From Rhodanobacter lindaniclasticus (lineage in GTDB: Bacteria; Pseudomonadota; Gammaproteobacteria; Xanthomonadales; Rhodanobacteraceae), in contig NZ_MWIO01000045.1 of assembly GCF_004799035.1 (NCBI RefSeq), positions 1 through 41,689 on the forward strand: a DNA stretch of 41,689 bases, read 5' to 3'. The translations under genes were made by a program, and so were the position numbers. This document shows, piece by piece, positions 1 through 7,771 of the stretch (positions within the stretch are counted from its first letter, which is position 1; the number at the start of each line of letters is the position of its first letter). The notes under the pieces are model-generated. The model was not told the DNA's origin, ran no database searches, and was given only the letters and a program-made list of their open reading frames with translations.

Positions 1-537
1 AACGCCGGCAATCTTGCCCGAGAACAGTACATAGTCATCGCCCGAGATTGCACCGGACTTCTTGAATGCGGCCAGCTTCGCCTGCATCGCGTCCAGCCGT
101 TCATACCCCGCAATGGTCGGGTCGATCTGGCCCAGCAACTTTGCCAGCGCGCCGGTCTACTCCGCGACGCCCACCGTGGCAGCCTTGCGGGCACGATCCT
201 CGGCGGCAAGCAACGCGGAACCACGGGCGTTCATGTCTGCCTGCGTGTTGCTGGCCTTGTTGAGCTTTTCGACGGCCGCTCGCTGCGCATCGGTCATCTG
301 AACGGCGCGCTGGCCCGACGCGATGGACTCATTCTGCGCCCGCACCTTTTCCATCGACGCCTGCACCATCGCCTTGATGCGAGCCTTGGCCTGATCCTCC
401 GATTCGGCCAGCTTATCGACGGACCTGCTGGCGCCCTCGGCGGAAACGGTCAGCTTGTCGAGGGCCTCGCTGCCCTTGGTGATTTCCGTCGCGTCCGCCT
501 TCAGAACGAGCGATGCGGTTTCGGTGCTGGTGGCCAT
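1..537 (-). CDS. Tape measure protein, N-terminal part (cut by window edge; in-frame TAG)
   Basis: This is the start of the tail tape measure protein, which sets tail length and is usually the largest gene of a siphovirus. It begins with ATG at 537, preceded by a weak AGGA. The first 126 codons are rich in Ala, Lys, Glu and coiled-coil-like. TAG follows at 157-159 (codon 127), and the same frame continues to the window edge with text typical of tape measure proteins (GQIDPTIAGYERLDAMQ and later SGAISGDDY). Both sides look like one protein, so I read the TAG as sense. It directly follows the tail assembly chaperone gene, the normal order. The C-terminus lies outside the window. Confidence 0.9.
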
Positions 538-550
538 ATGTAATCCTGTT

Positions 551-1245
551 TTACCCGTGCTGCGCCAACCACAGCGCATCTGTCAGTTCGATAGCCTCAA
601 CCTGCCACGGCGCAAACTTCACGCCGTGCAATCGCTGAAACGCATCCATGTCCGCGTAACTGATCGGCTGCACGCCGAACCCACTCTGTCGCCGCCGTGA
701 GAGCTTCGAGAACGCCTCCCACACCGGCCCGAATCCATCCGGGCAGGTGCCGTGCGCGTCAAGCGGTGCGGGGCGCTTTCCCGTGGCCTGCGCTATCTTT
801 TCCAGATGCCAGCGAACCGACTTCCCATCCTTACGTGCGACTGACAGCTTTATTTCGCCTTCGGCCCAGGCGAGGAATCGGTCGAAGGCTTGCCGAAAAA
901 ACGTTCGTCCTGCGTTGCGGCGACGATGATGGCCTGCGATACCAGTTCAGCGGAAAGCAGCCATGCCGCGACGTTATCCGGCGTACAGGCATCCTCGAAT
1001 GACCACGCTTTGACCAGTGCCGCGCGGCCCTTGGCTTCCAATGCCTGACCTTCCTCGAACGTGATCCGGTCGCCCTTTTCCGCCCGCTGGCGTTCCACGT
1101 CGTAGCGGGCCTTCTAGGCCACGGGCGAACGGTACGAACGCACCTGCACCCATTCGCCGGACGCCGAGCCATCGGGCAGCAGCAGATCCAGCTTGACGCC
1201 TTCCTCGGCACGGTCGCGGGTGTTGAAATCGGCAAGTTTTGCCAT
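551..1245 (-). CDS. Tail assembly chaperone, long -1 frameshift product (GT-type; in-frame TAG)
   Basis: The long form of the tail chaperone arises if ribosomes slip -1 at TTTTTTC (895-901) in the upstream frame. The -1 frame is open from there to TAA at 551 and adds about 115 residues, including FDRFLAWAEGEIKLS and PISYADMDAFQRLHGVKF, which resemble the T extension of lambda-like GT chaperones. The extension has no start codon or SD of its own. It ends 14 bases before the tape measure start. Known role of the family: the short and long forms in a fixed ratio load the tape measure before tube polymerisation. The product also carries the in-frame TAG of the short form. Confidence 0.85.
850..1245 (-). 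CDS. Tail assembly chaperone, short form (G-type; in-frame TAG at codon 44)
   Basis: The protein starts MAKLADFNTRDRAEEG at ATG 1245, with AGGGAG about nine bases upstream, and ends at TAA 850. TAG at 1114-1116 (codon 44) interrupts the frame between SYRSPVA and KARYDVERQRAEKGD. Both halves are in the same frame, and their sum (about 131 residues) is the usual size for this family. The position between tail tube and tape measure genes, plus the downstream -1 slippery site, supports the call. Without UAG read-through only a 43-residue peptide would form and no chaperone. Confidence 0.88.
895..901 (-). other. Programmed -1 frameshift site TTTTTTC
   Basis: On the minus strand the codons CGT TTT TTC contain the heptamer T TTT TTC in the X XXY YYZ register of the short chaperone frame. 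The zero frame stops at 850; the -1 frame is open through the slip site to 551. This is the classic arrangement of the lambda G/GT genes. Confidence 0.85.
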
Positions 1246-1252
1246 GTTGCAT

Positions 1253-1285
1253 GACTCCCTGAGTCGATAGGCTGGCCCAGCCAGC
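1253..1285 (-). repeat. Leader with two hairpins, one holding the Shine-Dalgarno (copy 1)
   Basis: On the minus strand GCTGGC-TGG-GCCAGC (1271-1285) is followed by GACTC-AGG-GAGTC (1253-1265), which contains the AGGGAG ribosome site for the tail chaperone ATG at 1245. Nearly the same pair occurs at 7248-7284 before the scaffold gene, and the first hairpin alone recurs at 2284-2298 before the tail tube gene. The second hairpin could occlude the ribosome site, which is inference. Confidence 0.7.
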
Positions 1286-1310
1286 AAAGAAAGCCCCGGC
1301 GAACCGGGGC
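1286..1310 (-). terminator. Rho-independent terminator after tail tube gene
   Basis: On the minus strand GCCCCGG-TTCG-CCGGGGC (1293-1310) is followed by TTTCTTT (1286-1292). It lies eight bases after the tail tube stop codon. It probably lowers expression of tail chaperone and tape measure relative to the highly expressed tube protein. Confidence 0.85.
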
Positions 1311-1317
1311 GCGTGGA

Positions 1318-2244
1318 TTACGGCGCTGCGGTGCGCGTCAGCATCAGTTCGGTGGCGTCAGTCGAATCCAGCAGGCCGGTGAAATTGATCTGCTGAATAC
1401 CGTAGTCGTCGCCGCTGTAGCTGTCCGTTGCCGACGTAAAGCGCGAGCGCGGCAACGACAGGGTGTAGGTGTTCGGGTTCACGGTGCCGTCCACCATTTC
1501 CACGTCCAGCGCGGTATCCACTTCGTTGCGATACTTCGTCTTGAGCGCCGCATCCTCGATGTACGCCGACAGGCTGCCCGACACGCCGATCATGCCGATC
1601 TTGTTGGCATAGGCGGCACGGTTGAACAGGCTGTATTTCTGCGCCATCGCGTTGTCCAGCGTGATATCCAACTGCGTGGCTGCATTGAATCCCACGCTGT
1701 CGATATCGAGCGAACCCTCGAACGTGGTCATGTAGTCGGTCGTGGTCTTGGTGTCGAACGTCGCGCCCACGGGCACGACATACGCCTCCTCCGACTTGCC
1801 GATGACGCTGAAGGTCACGGCGACCTTTTCCTGCAACGGGCAGGACAGTTTGAGCTGATTCACTTCGCAGCCGCGATAGATCGTGTCCAGCCCGATATCG
1901 AGATTGCGCTTCAGGATGGCGAAGGTGCGGCGAGTCGTTCCGGTCTTGAGCACGTCCGATGCCCATGTGCCGCAGAACGCAGCTTCCAGCAGGTCGTCAT
2001 ACGTGCCGAACGACAGCTCGCCCACGATATCGCCGGCTACGGTCACGGCGCCGCGCCGCGAGGTAGCGACATGGCGGTCACTACGCAGCTCGTTGGTTTT
2101 CAGATCGTTGGCGGTTTCGGTGAGTCCGGCCTAGGTCAGCCGGATCGGCTTGAAGGCGGGGGTGGTGGCGGAGATGGAGCCTGCGGTTTCGAGCGCATAG
2201 AAATAGGCGACGCGGGAACCCGTCGCAGCCAAGCCAGCAGTCAT
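1318..2244 (-). CDS. Major tail (tube) protein (in-frame TAG at codon 38)
   Basis: The 308-residue protein starts at ATG 2244 behind GAGAGG. The opening (MTAGLAATGSRVAYFYALE, then FKPIRLT) and the stretch TANDLKTNELRSDRHVATS followed by GDIVGELSFGTYDDLLEAA are typical of lambda-like tail tube proteins (PIR.T / LRSDR / GDI..ELS..TFDDLL). TAG at 2131-2133 falls between FKPIRLT and AGLTETAND, inside the conserved N-terminal region. Without read-through the conserved protein would lose its first 38 residues, so a start at the internal GTG or ATG codons is unlikely. It lies between tail terminator and chaperone and is followed by a strong terminator. Confidence 0.92.
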
Positions 2245-2269
2245 GGTGATACCTCTCAGTGGTGGCGGG

Positions 2270-2683
2270 TCAAGCCCGGTGTTGCTGGCCCCGCCAGCGG
2301 ATGGTCAGTGAAACGGTGAGCCATGCGTCATCGCGGCGAATGCTGGATCGCTCGCAGCGTTCGATCATCAGGCGCATGGTGTTGTAGACGAATGTCGTGC
2401 CGGGGTCGAATGCGGCGGCCAGCGTATCGGCATCGCCAAGCAATCCAGCGGTGCCCGAATTGAGCGGATAGTTCACGTCCACTTGCAGCAGTCCGACGTG
2501 TTCGAGCGGTGCTCCCTACCCCAGCCCAGCGACCGTGGTAGATGCTGGCATGACAAAGAGCGCGCACCACGGGGCATCGGAGGGTGGCGCGAAGTCGCGG
2601 CCTTCCGTTGCGGTCGGGTAGCTCAGGCCATGATCGGCCCATGCTTGCATCAGGCAAGATTGGATGGTGGCAAAGGCACTCAT
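2270..2683 (-). CDS. Tail terminator-like protein (in-frame TAG at codon 56)
   Basis: The 137-residue protein begins MSAFATIQSCLMQAWADHGL at ATG 2683 and contains the family-typical sequence VGLLQVDVNYPLNSGT of phage tail terminators (gpU-like/DUF4128). TAG at 2516-2518 lies between TVAGLG and GAPLEHVGLLQVD. Related proteins often have a glutamine-containing turn here, which is recollection and not an alignment. The start overlaps the stop of the preceding gene as ATGA. Its role would be to cap the growing tail tube and join it to the head connector. Confidence 0.88.
2284..2298 (-). repeat. Hairpin GCTGGC-loop-GCCAGC before tail tube gene (copy 3)
   Basis: On the minus strand GCTGGC-GGG-GCCAGC repeats the first hairpin found at 1271-1285 and 7270-7284. 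Here it overlaps the end of the tail terminator gene and lies about 40 bases before the tail tube ATG. Confidence 0.55.
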
Positions 2684-3234
2684 TTCAGCTCCGCTATGTA
2701 GCTTCCGATACGGGCCATGGAAACGCGAACCATGCCTGCGGGAGCTTGTGAGCTGTGCGCGTGGTATTCCAGCATCTCACCGTACGGGAGGGCGTTACAG
2801 AGAAAACTTACGGAACCTGCTCCGCCCATCTTCGCCAGCACATTGGCGGTGGCTGTTGCGCCTGTCGGGTCAACCGCATCGGTTACGGTTTCGTCGGGAG
2901 TCGTGACCGAACAATTCCAGTTCGCACGAAACCTGCCGCCGACGTACCCCTTCGGCGCAACGATATCCATCCCGTCGTTGAGTTTCTTGCCGCGCTTGAG
3001 ATACCCGCGCTTATCGAGATTGGCAGGATCGTCACGCAACGCGGCGTTGTGATCCTTCACTTGCACGTTGTAGTTGTGCGCCACGCGATTGGCAGCCCAC
3101 AATTCCGGGTTGCCCACGGGTGACATCTTGATCACGTCGGAGAACAGCTCGAACGTGATTTCGCGTACCTGTCGATCCATGTTGGCTTTGGCCTTCACGG
3201 CGAACTCGGCGACGGTAGCGGCGAAGTCAGACAT
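2680..3234 (-). CDS. Head-tail connector / tail completion protein
   Basis: The 184-residue protein has no internal TAG. Its N-terminus (AKANMDRQVREITFELFSDV) and the later segment VGGRFRANWNCSV resemble HK97 gp10-like or neck proteins of siphoviruses that join head and tail. It sits between head closure and tail terminator genes, the expected position. It overlaps the next gene by ATGA and its start (3234) overlaps the TAA of the previous one. It is soluble with no signal peptide. Confidence 0.72.
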   Translation of the reverse strand: MSDFAATVAEFAVKAKANMDRQVREITFELFSDVIKMSPVGNPELWAANRVAHNYNVQVKDHNAALRDDPANLDKRGYLKRGKKLNDGMDIVAPKGYVGGRFRANWNCSVTTPDETVTDAVDPTGATATANVLAKMGGAGSVSFLCNALPYGEMLEYHAHSSQAPAGMVRVSMARIGSYIAELK

Positions 3235-3593
3235 TAGCGGCGCACCTGCACGCGATACGCAACGGGAACGCCAGCAGGATTCACCGGCTCGATCTTGACC
3301 GGCGTCCAGATGACCGCGCCGTCAATCAGCTTGTCTGTCATCTGCGGCACCTGCGACGCGTCGAGAATCGCCAGCTTGTCGCCACCCTAGACCTCGTTTG
3401 CCATTGCGTAGGACGTGCTGATATTCGTAAACAAACCGATGCACGCAAGGTTGGCCGTGGTCGCCCCTGTCTCCTTGCCTGTGACGGGATCGTAAGTGCC
3501 CGGCGTCGTGCGGCGCAGTTGTAGCGTCGTGCCGAAGCGCGTCAGCAGGCGCGTGGCTGTCGCGGCCATGTTGGTGTAATCGAAAGTGGTCAT
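3234..3593 (-). CDS. Head closure / head-tail joining protein (in-frame TAG at codon 69)
   Basis: The 119-residue protein starts MTTFDYTNMAATATRLLTRF and has an LQLRRTTPGTYDPVTGK segment typical of small head closure proteins. TAG at 3387-3389 separates TSYAMANEV from GGDKLAILDASQVPQM. In this family the motif (L/V)-Q-x-GDK is common at this point, so glutamine fits well. The C-terminus (IWTPVKIEPVNPAGVPV) completes the usual length; TAA at 3234. The start overlaps the upstream gene as ATGA. Confidence 0.88.
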
Positions 3594-4018
3594 GCCTTGG
3601 CTGTCCTGATCCGCACGAAGTCCACGCCGCCGCCCGTACCATTGTCGCGCGTCATGGCGTATTCAATGGCTTGTTTCGCGGTCTTGCCGAAGTCCATCGC
3701 AGCAATAGCAAACTGCCAGCCCGAACCGATAGCGAGAGGTTGCGCGGGACTCATATCGACGGGGAACGAGTCGCCGTAGAACATGACGCGCCCACCATCG
3801 ATGACGATGGCCTCGCAATTCTCCCAGTCCGGGCCGTCGCCTTCGCATCCGCCTTTAAGCCATGCGTTCAGCTTGGAAATCTAAGCGATGCTGCCGGTTG
3901 CGGCTACATGCATCTTTCCGACCTTGGCGATCTTCGTGACGTTAGCCCACACACTGCCGGCGCATGAAGTCTGGCGATCTGCGGCCAGCGTCTTGCCATC
4001 CCATGCAATCGTAGTCAT
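3590..4018 (-). CDS. Ntn-hydrolase (proteasome-subunit-like) phage protein (in-frame TAG at codon 46)
   Basis: The 142-residue protein begins MTTIAWDGKTLAADRQ, the N-terminal pattern of phage proteins related to proteasome beta/HslV subunits, in which a Thr exposed after Met removal could be the nucleophile. TAG at 3881-3883 lies between AATGSIA and ISKLNAWLKGG. The remaining part (DGGRVMFYGDSF, IGSGWQFAIAAMDFGKTAKQAI) fits the family, with a GSG plus Ala-rich helix. It sits among connector genes. Whether it is a protease, for example for capsid or connector maturation, or only shares the fold is not known. Confidence 0.8.
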
Positions 4019-4524
4019 GCGCGTACCGCAAACAGGCCGCGCTTGACGATGTAGTCAGCGAACAACACGGCGCTAGGCCGCTGCGCATTGACCGGTAGCA
4101 CCTTGCCCTTGTTCTCCGCGTAGGTGACCGTTACAGCGCCTTCTACGCGCTCGCTGGTCACTGCGCCTTGTGCCGTTTCCGGCGGATTCGCGTCGTCCGC
4201 CATGATCTCGGCCGCGAGCGCCATCTGCCCGTACACGATTTCACGCGGCACGGCATCGGACGGCAGCAGGCGACCACGCAGCCATACATCGGTGCGCGGC
4301 CATGCCAGATAGGCGTCGGGATAGGTCTTGTGTTCCAGCTCATCGCCCGGAAGCCACTTGATCGCGTTCATGGTGTCGGCGGCGCGAATCAGCAGCGCCT
4401 CGGCTTCGGTGTCGTCGGCGGGAATGGTCAGCTTGCGCAGATCCGCGTAGGCGCGGAAGTCGGCGAGGCTTGTGTATGAATTGGCGTCCGGCACTCCTTC
4501 GCCTGATTCCACGATAATTGTCAT
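4015..4524 (-). CDS. DnaT-like / head-tail adaptor protein
   Basis: The 169-residue protein begins MTIIVESGEGVPDANSYTSL at ATG 4524, which overlaps the previous stop as ATGA. This start and the following DFRAYADLRKLTIP plus EALLIRAADTMNAI match the phage protein often annotated DnaT-like ssDNA-binding protein, in structure a head-tail adaptor. It contains no internal TAG. Gene position, directly after the capsid block and before head closure, supports an adaptor role and not replication. Confidence 0.78.
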   Translation of the reverse strand: MTIIVESGEGVPDANSYTSLADFRAYADLRKLTIPADDTEAEALLIRAADTMNAIKWLPGDELEHKTYPDAYLAWPRTDVWLRGRLLPSDAVPREIVYGQMALAAEIMADDANPPETAQGAVTSERVEGAVTVTYAENKGKVLPVNAQRPSAVLFADYIVKRGLFAVRA

Positions 4525-4691
4525 CAGGCAATCCCGTTCCGAATTTTCCACAAGATGCCGCCCGGCTTGTACTCACGCATGATGACCTTCGTCGCAATGG
4601 TATGCATTTTCTCGGAAAGCTCGATGCTGACGCGATTCTGATAAGCCTGTGTGTTGAACATGCGGTGAAGCCAGTTAGTCAATGCTTTCAT
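4524..4691 (-). CDS. Small conserved-type phage protein, unknown function
   Basis: This 55-residue basic protein starts MKALTNWLHRMFNTQAYQNR at ATG 4691 and ends at TGA 4524. Both ends overlap neighbours by ATGA, which supports it as a real coupled gene in the head cassette. It has no recognisable domain, signal peptide or membrane segment. A longer reading from 4817 would overlap the upstream gene too far. Confidence 0.68.
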   Translation of the reverse strand: MKALTNWLHRMFNTQAYQNRVSIELSEKMHTIATKVIMREYKPGGILWKIRNGIA

Positions 4692-5524
4692 GCCTTCACC
4701 TTGCGCGGTCGCCCACGTCGTTTCGGTTCGTTGCCCAGTTCGGGCACGTCTGTGCCCACTTCGGGCATGTCCATCGGTACATTCGGCAGCAGGTGGTCGC
4801 GCACAAAGGCCGCACACTCACCGCTGCGCATTTCGTCCAGCGTCCACTGCCCGTAAGCCAACCGGCTGAATAGCCTGCGCCGGTCGGCCACGCTAGGCAA
4901 GTCCGGGCCGGACAGCTCGCCCCATGCCGCATTGTCGGGCATGTCGGCGATCGCGGGCACCCCAGCTAGCAGCGCATCAATACCGATCGTGCTGCACAAT
5001 GTATGTACAACCGCCGCACCTGCCAGCGCATCAGCCAGCGGCGGCACATCGGCATCCAGCGGGTGCGGGCGAATCACACCATCGCCTACCGATTGCGCCC
5101 ATACGCCCACCTGCATCGCAGACAGCCCGTGAGACGCATCGTCAGCGCGTTGGAGCGCGATCAACGCCGGACCCTTGCCATTGCCGCCCTTCGGGGTAAT
5201 CGCCAGCCCAAGCGCGTCAAAGCGGCCAGGCGGGCAATCGAATAATGGCGGACGATTAAGCCCGCCGAGTGACACTTGCCAGTAACCCGGCGCGTCGCGG
5301 AAATACGCGGCGTCCAATACCAGCACCGGCACATCACGGGCGGCGTAAGCCCGCGCGATGTCGGCATTCTTGCCATGCATCCCGGACAGGACGACAAGGC
5401 CGAATCCCTCCGCCTCGCCGTCCCGCCAGAAATGCGGGTGGCGCCACACGAAACGCCCCAGCCCTTCGCCAAAGGCAGCCAACTCAGGGTTGTCGCCGGG
5501 CGTCCCGTACAGCGCCGCTTGCAT
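4688..5524 (-). CDS. Unknown protein with glycosyltransferase-like C-terminal segment
   Basis: This 278-residue protein, without internal TAG, sits immediately after the capsid gene (ATGA overlap at 5524). The segment VVHTLCSTIGIDALLAGVP followed by AIADMPDNAAWG resembles the sugar-donor side of GT-B folds such as Kdo/capsular glycosyltransferases, where an H-x3-S-x2-G-x2-A pattern precedes a GVP turn. The tail ends in a basic RRGRPRK motif. It may modify capsid protein or be a structural protein with a borrowed fold; this is inference only. Confidence 0.6.
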   Translation of the reverse strand: MQAALYGTPGDNPELAAFGEGLGRFVWRHPHFWRDGEAEGFGLVVLSGMHGKNADIARAYAARDVPVLVLDAAYFRDAPGYWQVSLGGLNRPPLFDCPPGRFDALGLAITPKGGNGKGPALIALQRADDASHGLSAMQVGVWAQSVGDGVIRPHPLDADVPPLADALAGAAVVHTLCSTIGIDALLAGVPAIADMPDNAAWGELSGPDLPSVADRRRLFSRLAYGQWTLDEMRSGECAAFVRDHLLPNVPMDMPEVGTDVPELGNEPKRRGRPRKVKA

Positions 5525-6507
5525 CAGTCAGACACCACGATCACACCGGCGCGATCCTTTTCACTGGTGTAGGCAACATCCCAGTTGCCCGCCGTCGCCA
5601 GCGCCGCAGCAACCGGGTTCTTGCCGCCATTCGCCACGTCCCATGTGAAGCCCTTCAGGCCCAGGTTGTAGGCGTACTCGCCCTGCATCCGGCGCAGAAT
5701 CTGTTCAAGACCCAGCACTTCCTGAAACGAGACATACTCGCCTTCGGTGTCCTCGATCACGATGCCCGAGTTCGTCAGCCCCAGCGTCTGGTACTTGGTG
5801 ACGGCACTGGAGCCGCTACCCGTGGTGATGACCAGTGACGGGTCATCGGTGACCAGAACCGGGCGGTTCAGGGTAACCGGGGTGCCGGTCTGCACGTTGA
5901 AGTTCGCGATACCCTCGATCTTCGTGGTGAACGCCTGTTCCTTGACCAGCTCGTAATACTTCGCCGAGTGCATGACCCACACGCTGATACGGCTGGCTGC
6001 ATCGCCCAGCTTCGCCAGCGCGTTGACCAGCTCCACGGTCGCCATGCCGGCCGACGCGGTGACCTTGGACGCGGCCTGCCCGGACAGTGCGCCCACGGCA
6101 GCCGCAAGGCCGCTGGAGAGCATTTCCTGCGTCGCCGCATCGGCGGACTGATTGCCGGCCACAACGCGGAAGGCGTTGTCGTCAAGGCCGGCTTTCAGGA
6201 ACGCCGAACGCGCCCAATCGACCGGGCCGATCTTGCGATTCAGCTTGACGTTGGCGATCTCGCCCTGCTGGAGCTTGAGCGAGGTGGCGGCAGTGATGGC
6301 CGTCTGATCCTGCCGCGACACGATGCCGGCGGTGTTCTTGAAGTAGGCGGAGTAATCGAAGTCACCGGCCTTGCGGTCGGTGCGCATGATGATGCCGCCA
6401 GCGGACGCGGCGTTGAACGCGGCGATGTTCTAGGTGATGGTTTCCGCGTAGCCGCTCTGGAAGAACGGGTCGCGATACTTGACGTCAGTCGGGAGGGTGG
6501 TTGCCAT
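5524..6507 (-). CDS. Major capsid protein (in-frame TAG at codon 26)
   Basis: The 327-residue protein starts MATTLPTDVKYRDPFFQSGY at ATG 6507. TAG at 6430-6432 lies between YAETIT and NIAAFNAASAGGIIM; the frame then continues through YFKNTAGIVSRQD and VKLNRKIGPVDWARSAF, signatures of a major capsid family of siphoviruses (LNRKIGPV). Relatives commonly have Gln or Glu before the N-x-x-FN motif, compatible with UAG read as Gln. A start after the TAG (Met at 6387) would discard a conserved region and has no good SD. The gene follows the scaffold and needs high expression, so UAG decoding must be efficient. Confidence 0.95.
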
Positions 6508-6522
6508 TGCGCGTTACCTCTG

Positions 6523-7242
6523 TCAGTTGGGGAGATTGCCGTAGGCTTCGGCGCCATGTTTGGCGATGAAAGCCGCCTTGTCGGCAGGTGTCATTTTGGA
6601 GCGGTTGCCACTTGGTGCGGCCCCGCCGCCATTGCCTCCGCCAGCCCCGCTGCCAGATGCTTTCGAGCCTGCGATGATCGGGGCAAATGCCACGTTCGCC
6701 GCAAACTCTGCTTTCAGTTCGTCAATCGTTGCCGCGCTGGGCTTGCCGTCCGGGCCAAGCACGCGGGTCATGGGTACGCCGTCCACGTAGTCCACCGCGA
6801 GGCGGCTACGGACGTGCGGGAGTAGCACATTGGCACTGCCCTGCAATGCGAGTTCGTTGGCGAGCGTGGTTGCCACGTTGTCCACTAGGACGTTGGTCAG
6901 CGAGGCATTGAGCCGGGTGATCTCGGCATCTTTCTCGGCCTGCGTCTTGTCCAGCTTCTCGCGCCAGCTCTTTTCCAGCGATTCCACGTCGCCGTTCTTT
7001 CGGGCGAAGTCCTCGGCAGCCTTGCGGGCCGCTTCCTCCGCTTCCTTGCGCTTGTGGTCGCTGGCCTTCTTTTCCGCCAGGAGTTCGTCCACCTTCTTTT
7101 TCAGGCCGGATACGTCGTCGTTCTTCGGCTGCGGCAAGCCTTCCACGCCCAGCGTGTACTTGCCATCTTCGCCCTATACGTAGAGCGCCGCGACGCCTTC
7201 ATCCAAGCCTTCCAGTGAATCGACGGTGTAGTTCAGTGCCAT
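6523..7242 (-). CDS. Scaffolding protein (in-frame TAG at codon 23)
   Basis: The 239-residue protein starts MALNYTVDSLEGLDEGVAAL at ATG 7242. TAG at 7174-7176 falls between ALYV and GEDGKYTLGVEG; the pattern ALY-x-x-x-DGKY-L-V-x-G is typical of phage scaffold N-termini, so both sides belong together. The middle is a long Lys/Glu/Ala coiled coil (DDVSGLKKKVDELLAEKK onward), then a Gly/Ala-rich linker and a short C-terminal helix, the usual scaffold layout. It lies just before the capsid gene. The leader at 7248-7284 repeats that of the tail chaperone. Confidence 0.92.
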
Positions 7243-7247
7243 GTTGT

Positions 7248-7284
7248 GACTCCCTGAGTCGGGTTGGTTGCTGGCCCAGCCAGC
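7248..7284 (-). repeat. Leader with two hairpins, one holding the Shine-Dalgarno (copy 2)
   Basis: On the minus strand GCTGGC-TGG-GCCAGC (7270-7284) precedes GACTC-AGG-GAGTC (7248-7260), which carries the AGGGAG of the scaffold gene. It matches the leader at 1253-1285 in both hairpins and in the AACATGGC start context. Confidence 0.7.
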
Positions 7285-7298
7285 GGTAGTTGAAGCGG

Positions 7299-7487
7299 TT
7301 AATCGTGCAGCTTGATGATCGCCGGAACGTCGCTGCCAATGTAGTACAAGGGGAACTCCCACTCGTTCATTACTGGATCACATGACGTCATCGCCCCATG
7401 CTCGCCATAGATGACGCGGGCGCACTGGCGACGCTCTATTGCGCCGTCAATACACACGTCCATCGTGCCATCGCCGTGCAATGCCAT
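7299..7487 (-). CDS. Small hypothetical protein
   Basis: This 62-residue protein begins MALHGDGTMDVCIDGAIERR at ATG 7487 with GGAG eight bases upstream. It has no recognised domain or membrane segment. It lies between a hairpin terminator (7515-7537) and the scaffold leader. The reading frame is open a little further upstream but without a better start codon. Function unknown. Confidence 0.6.
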   Translation of the reverse strand: MALHGDGTMDVCIDGAIERRQCARVIYGEHGAMTSCDPVMNEWEFPLYYIGSDVPAIIKLHD

Positions 7488-7514
7488 GCGCAGGACTCCG
7501 TTGATGTAGATCTG

Positions 7515-7537
7515 AAAAAGCCCCGCATGTGCGAGGC
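7515..7537 (-). terminator. Rho-independent terminator of the structured RNA
   Basis: On the minus strand GCCTCGC-acat-GCGGGGC (one G-U pair) is followed by TTTTT (7515-7519). It stands 12-15 bases after the closing stem of the structured RNA and before the next gene. Unless antiterminated it would reduce transcription into scaffold and capsid genes. Confidence 0.75.
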
Positions 7538-7549
7538 TCGATTGTTGAA

Positions 7550-7766
7550 TCTGCGATGGCCGGACTCGACACCGGCTATATGGGAGATAGGCGCGTAGCG
7601 TCGCCTCGTTTTACGTCTCGGAAGGCGCAGTCCTCTGAGAACTCGGCATGACCCGTTAGTACACTCACCCGCCTTCCTGCTCGGCAGCACGTTTAGGGAA
7701 CCTGCCCTAGTACCTTCCGAGTCCTCTCGCCACTGATTAGCGTGTCCATCCACGCCGCATCGCAAA
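7550..7766 (-). ncRNA. Candidate structured RNA with tRNA-like ends (about 217 nt)
   Basis: No convincing protein is encoded here. On the minus strand the ends pair as TGCGATG (7758-7764) with CATCGCA (7552-7558), extendable to nine pairs. Next to the 5' arm is a D-arm-like hairpin GCGTG-GATGGA-CACGC; next to the 3' arm is a T-arm-like hairpin GCCGG-TGTCGAGT-CCGGC whose loop contains TCGAG. Between them CTCGGAAGG pairs with CCTTCCGAG (nine pairs) and encloses hairpins TAGGG/CCCTA and CTGC/GCAG; AGGCG/CGCCT forms another. A terminator follows directly. The layout resembles a tRNA whose anticodon arm is replaced by a large domain. It matches no RNA class I can name. Function unknown. Confidence 0.7.
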
Positions 7767-7771
7767 ACTTG

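Noticed and set aside
7552-7764. tmRNA on the plus strand
   Set aside because: GCGTGTCC resembles part of E. coli tmRNA, but this is just the complement of the D-like hairpin; no tag reading frame or CCA end.
7436-7765. 109-residue frame on the minus strand
   Set aside because: Sequence is dominated by nested inverted repeats and has no protein-like pattern; it ends inside the next real gene. Treated as structured RNA.
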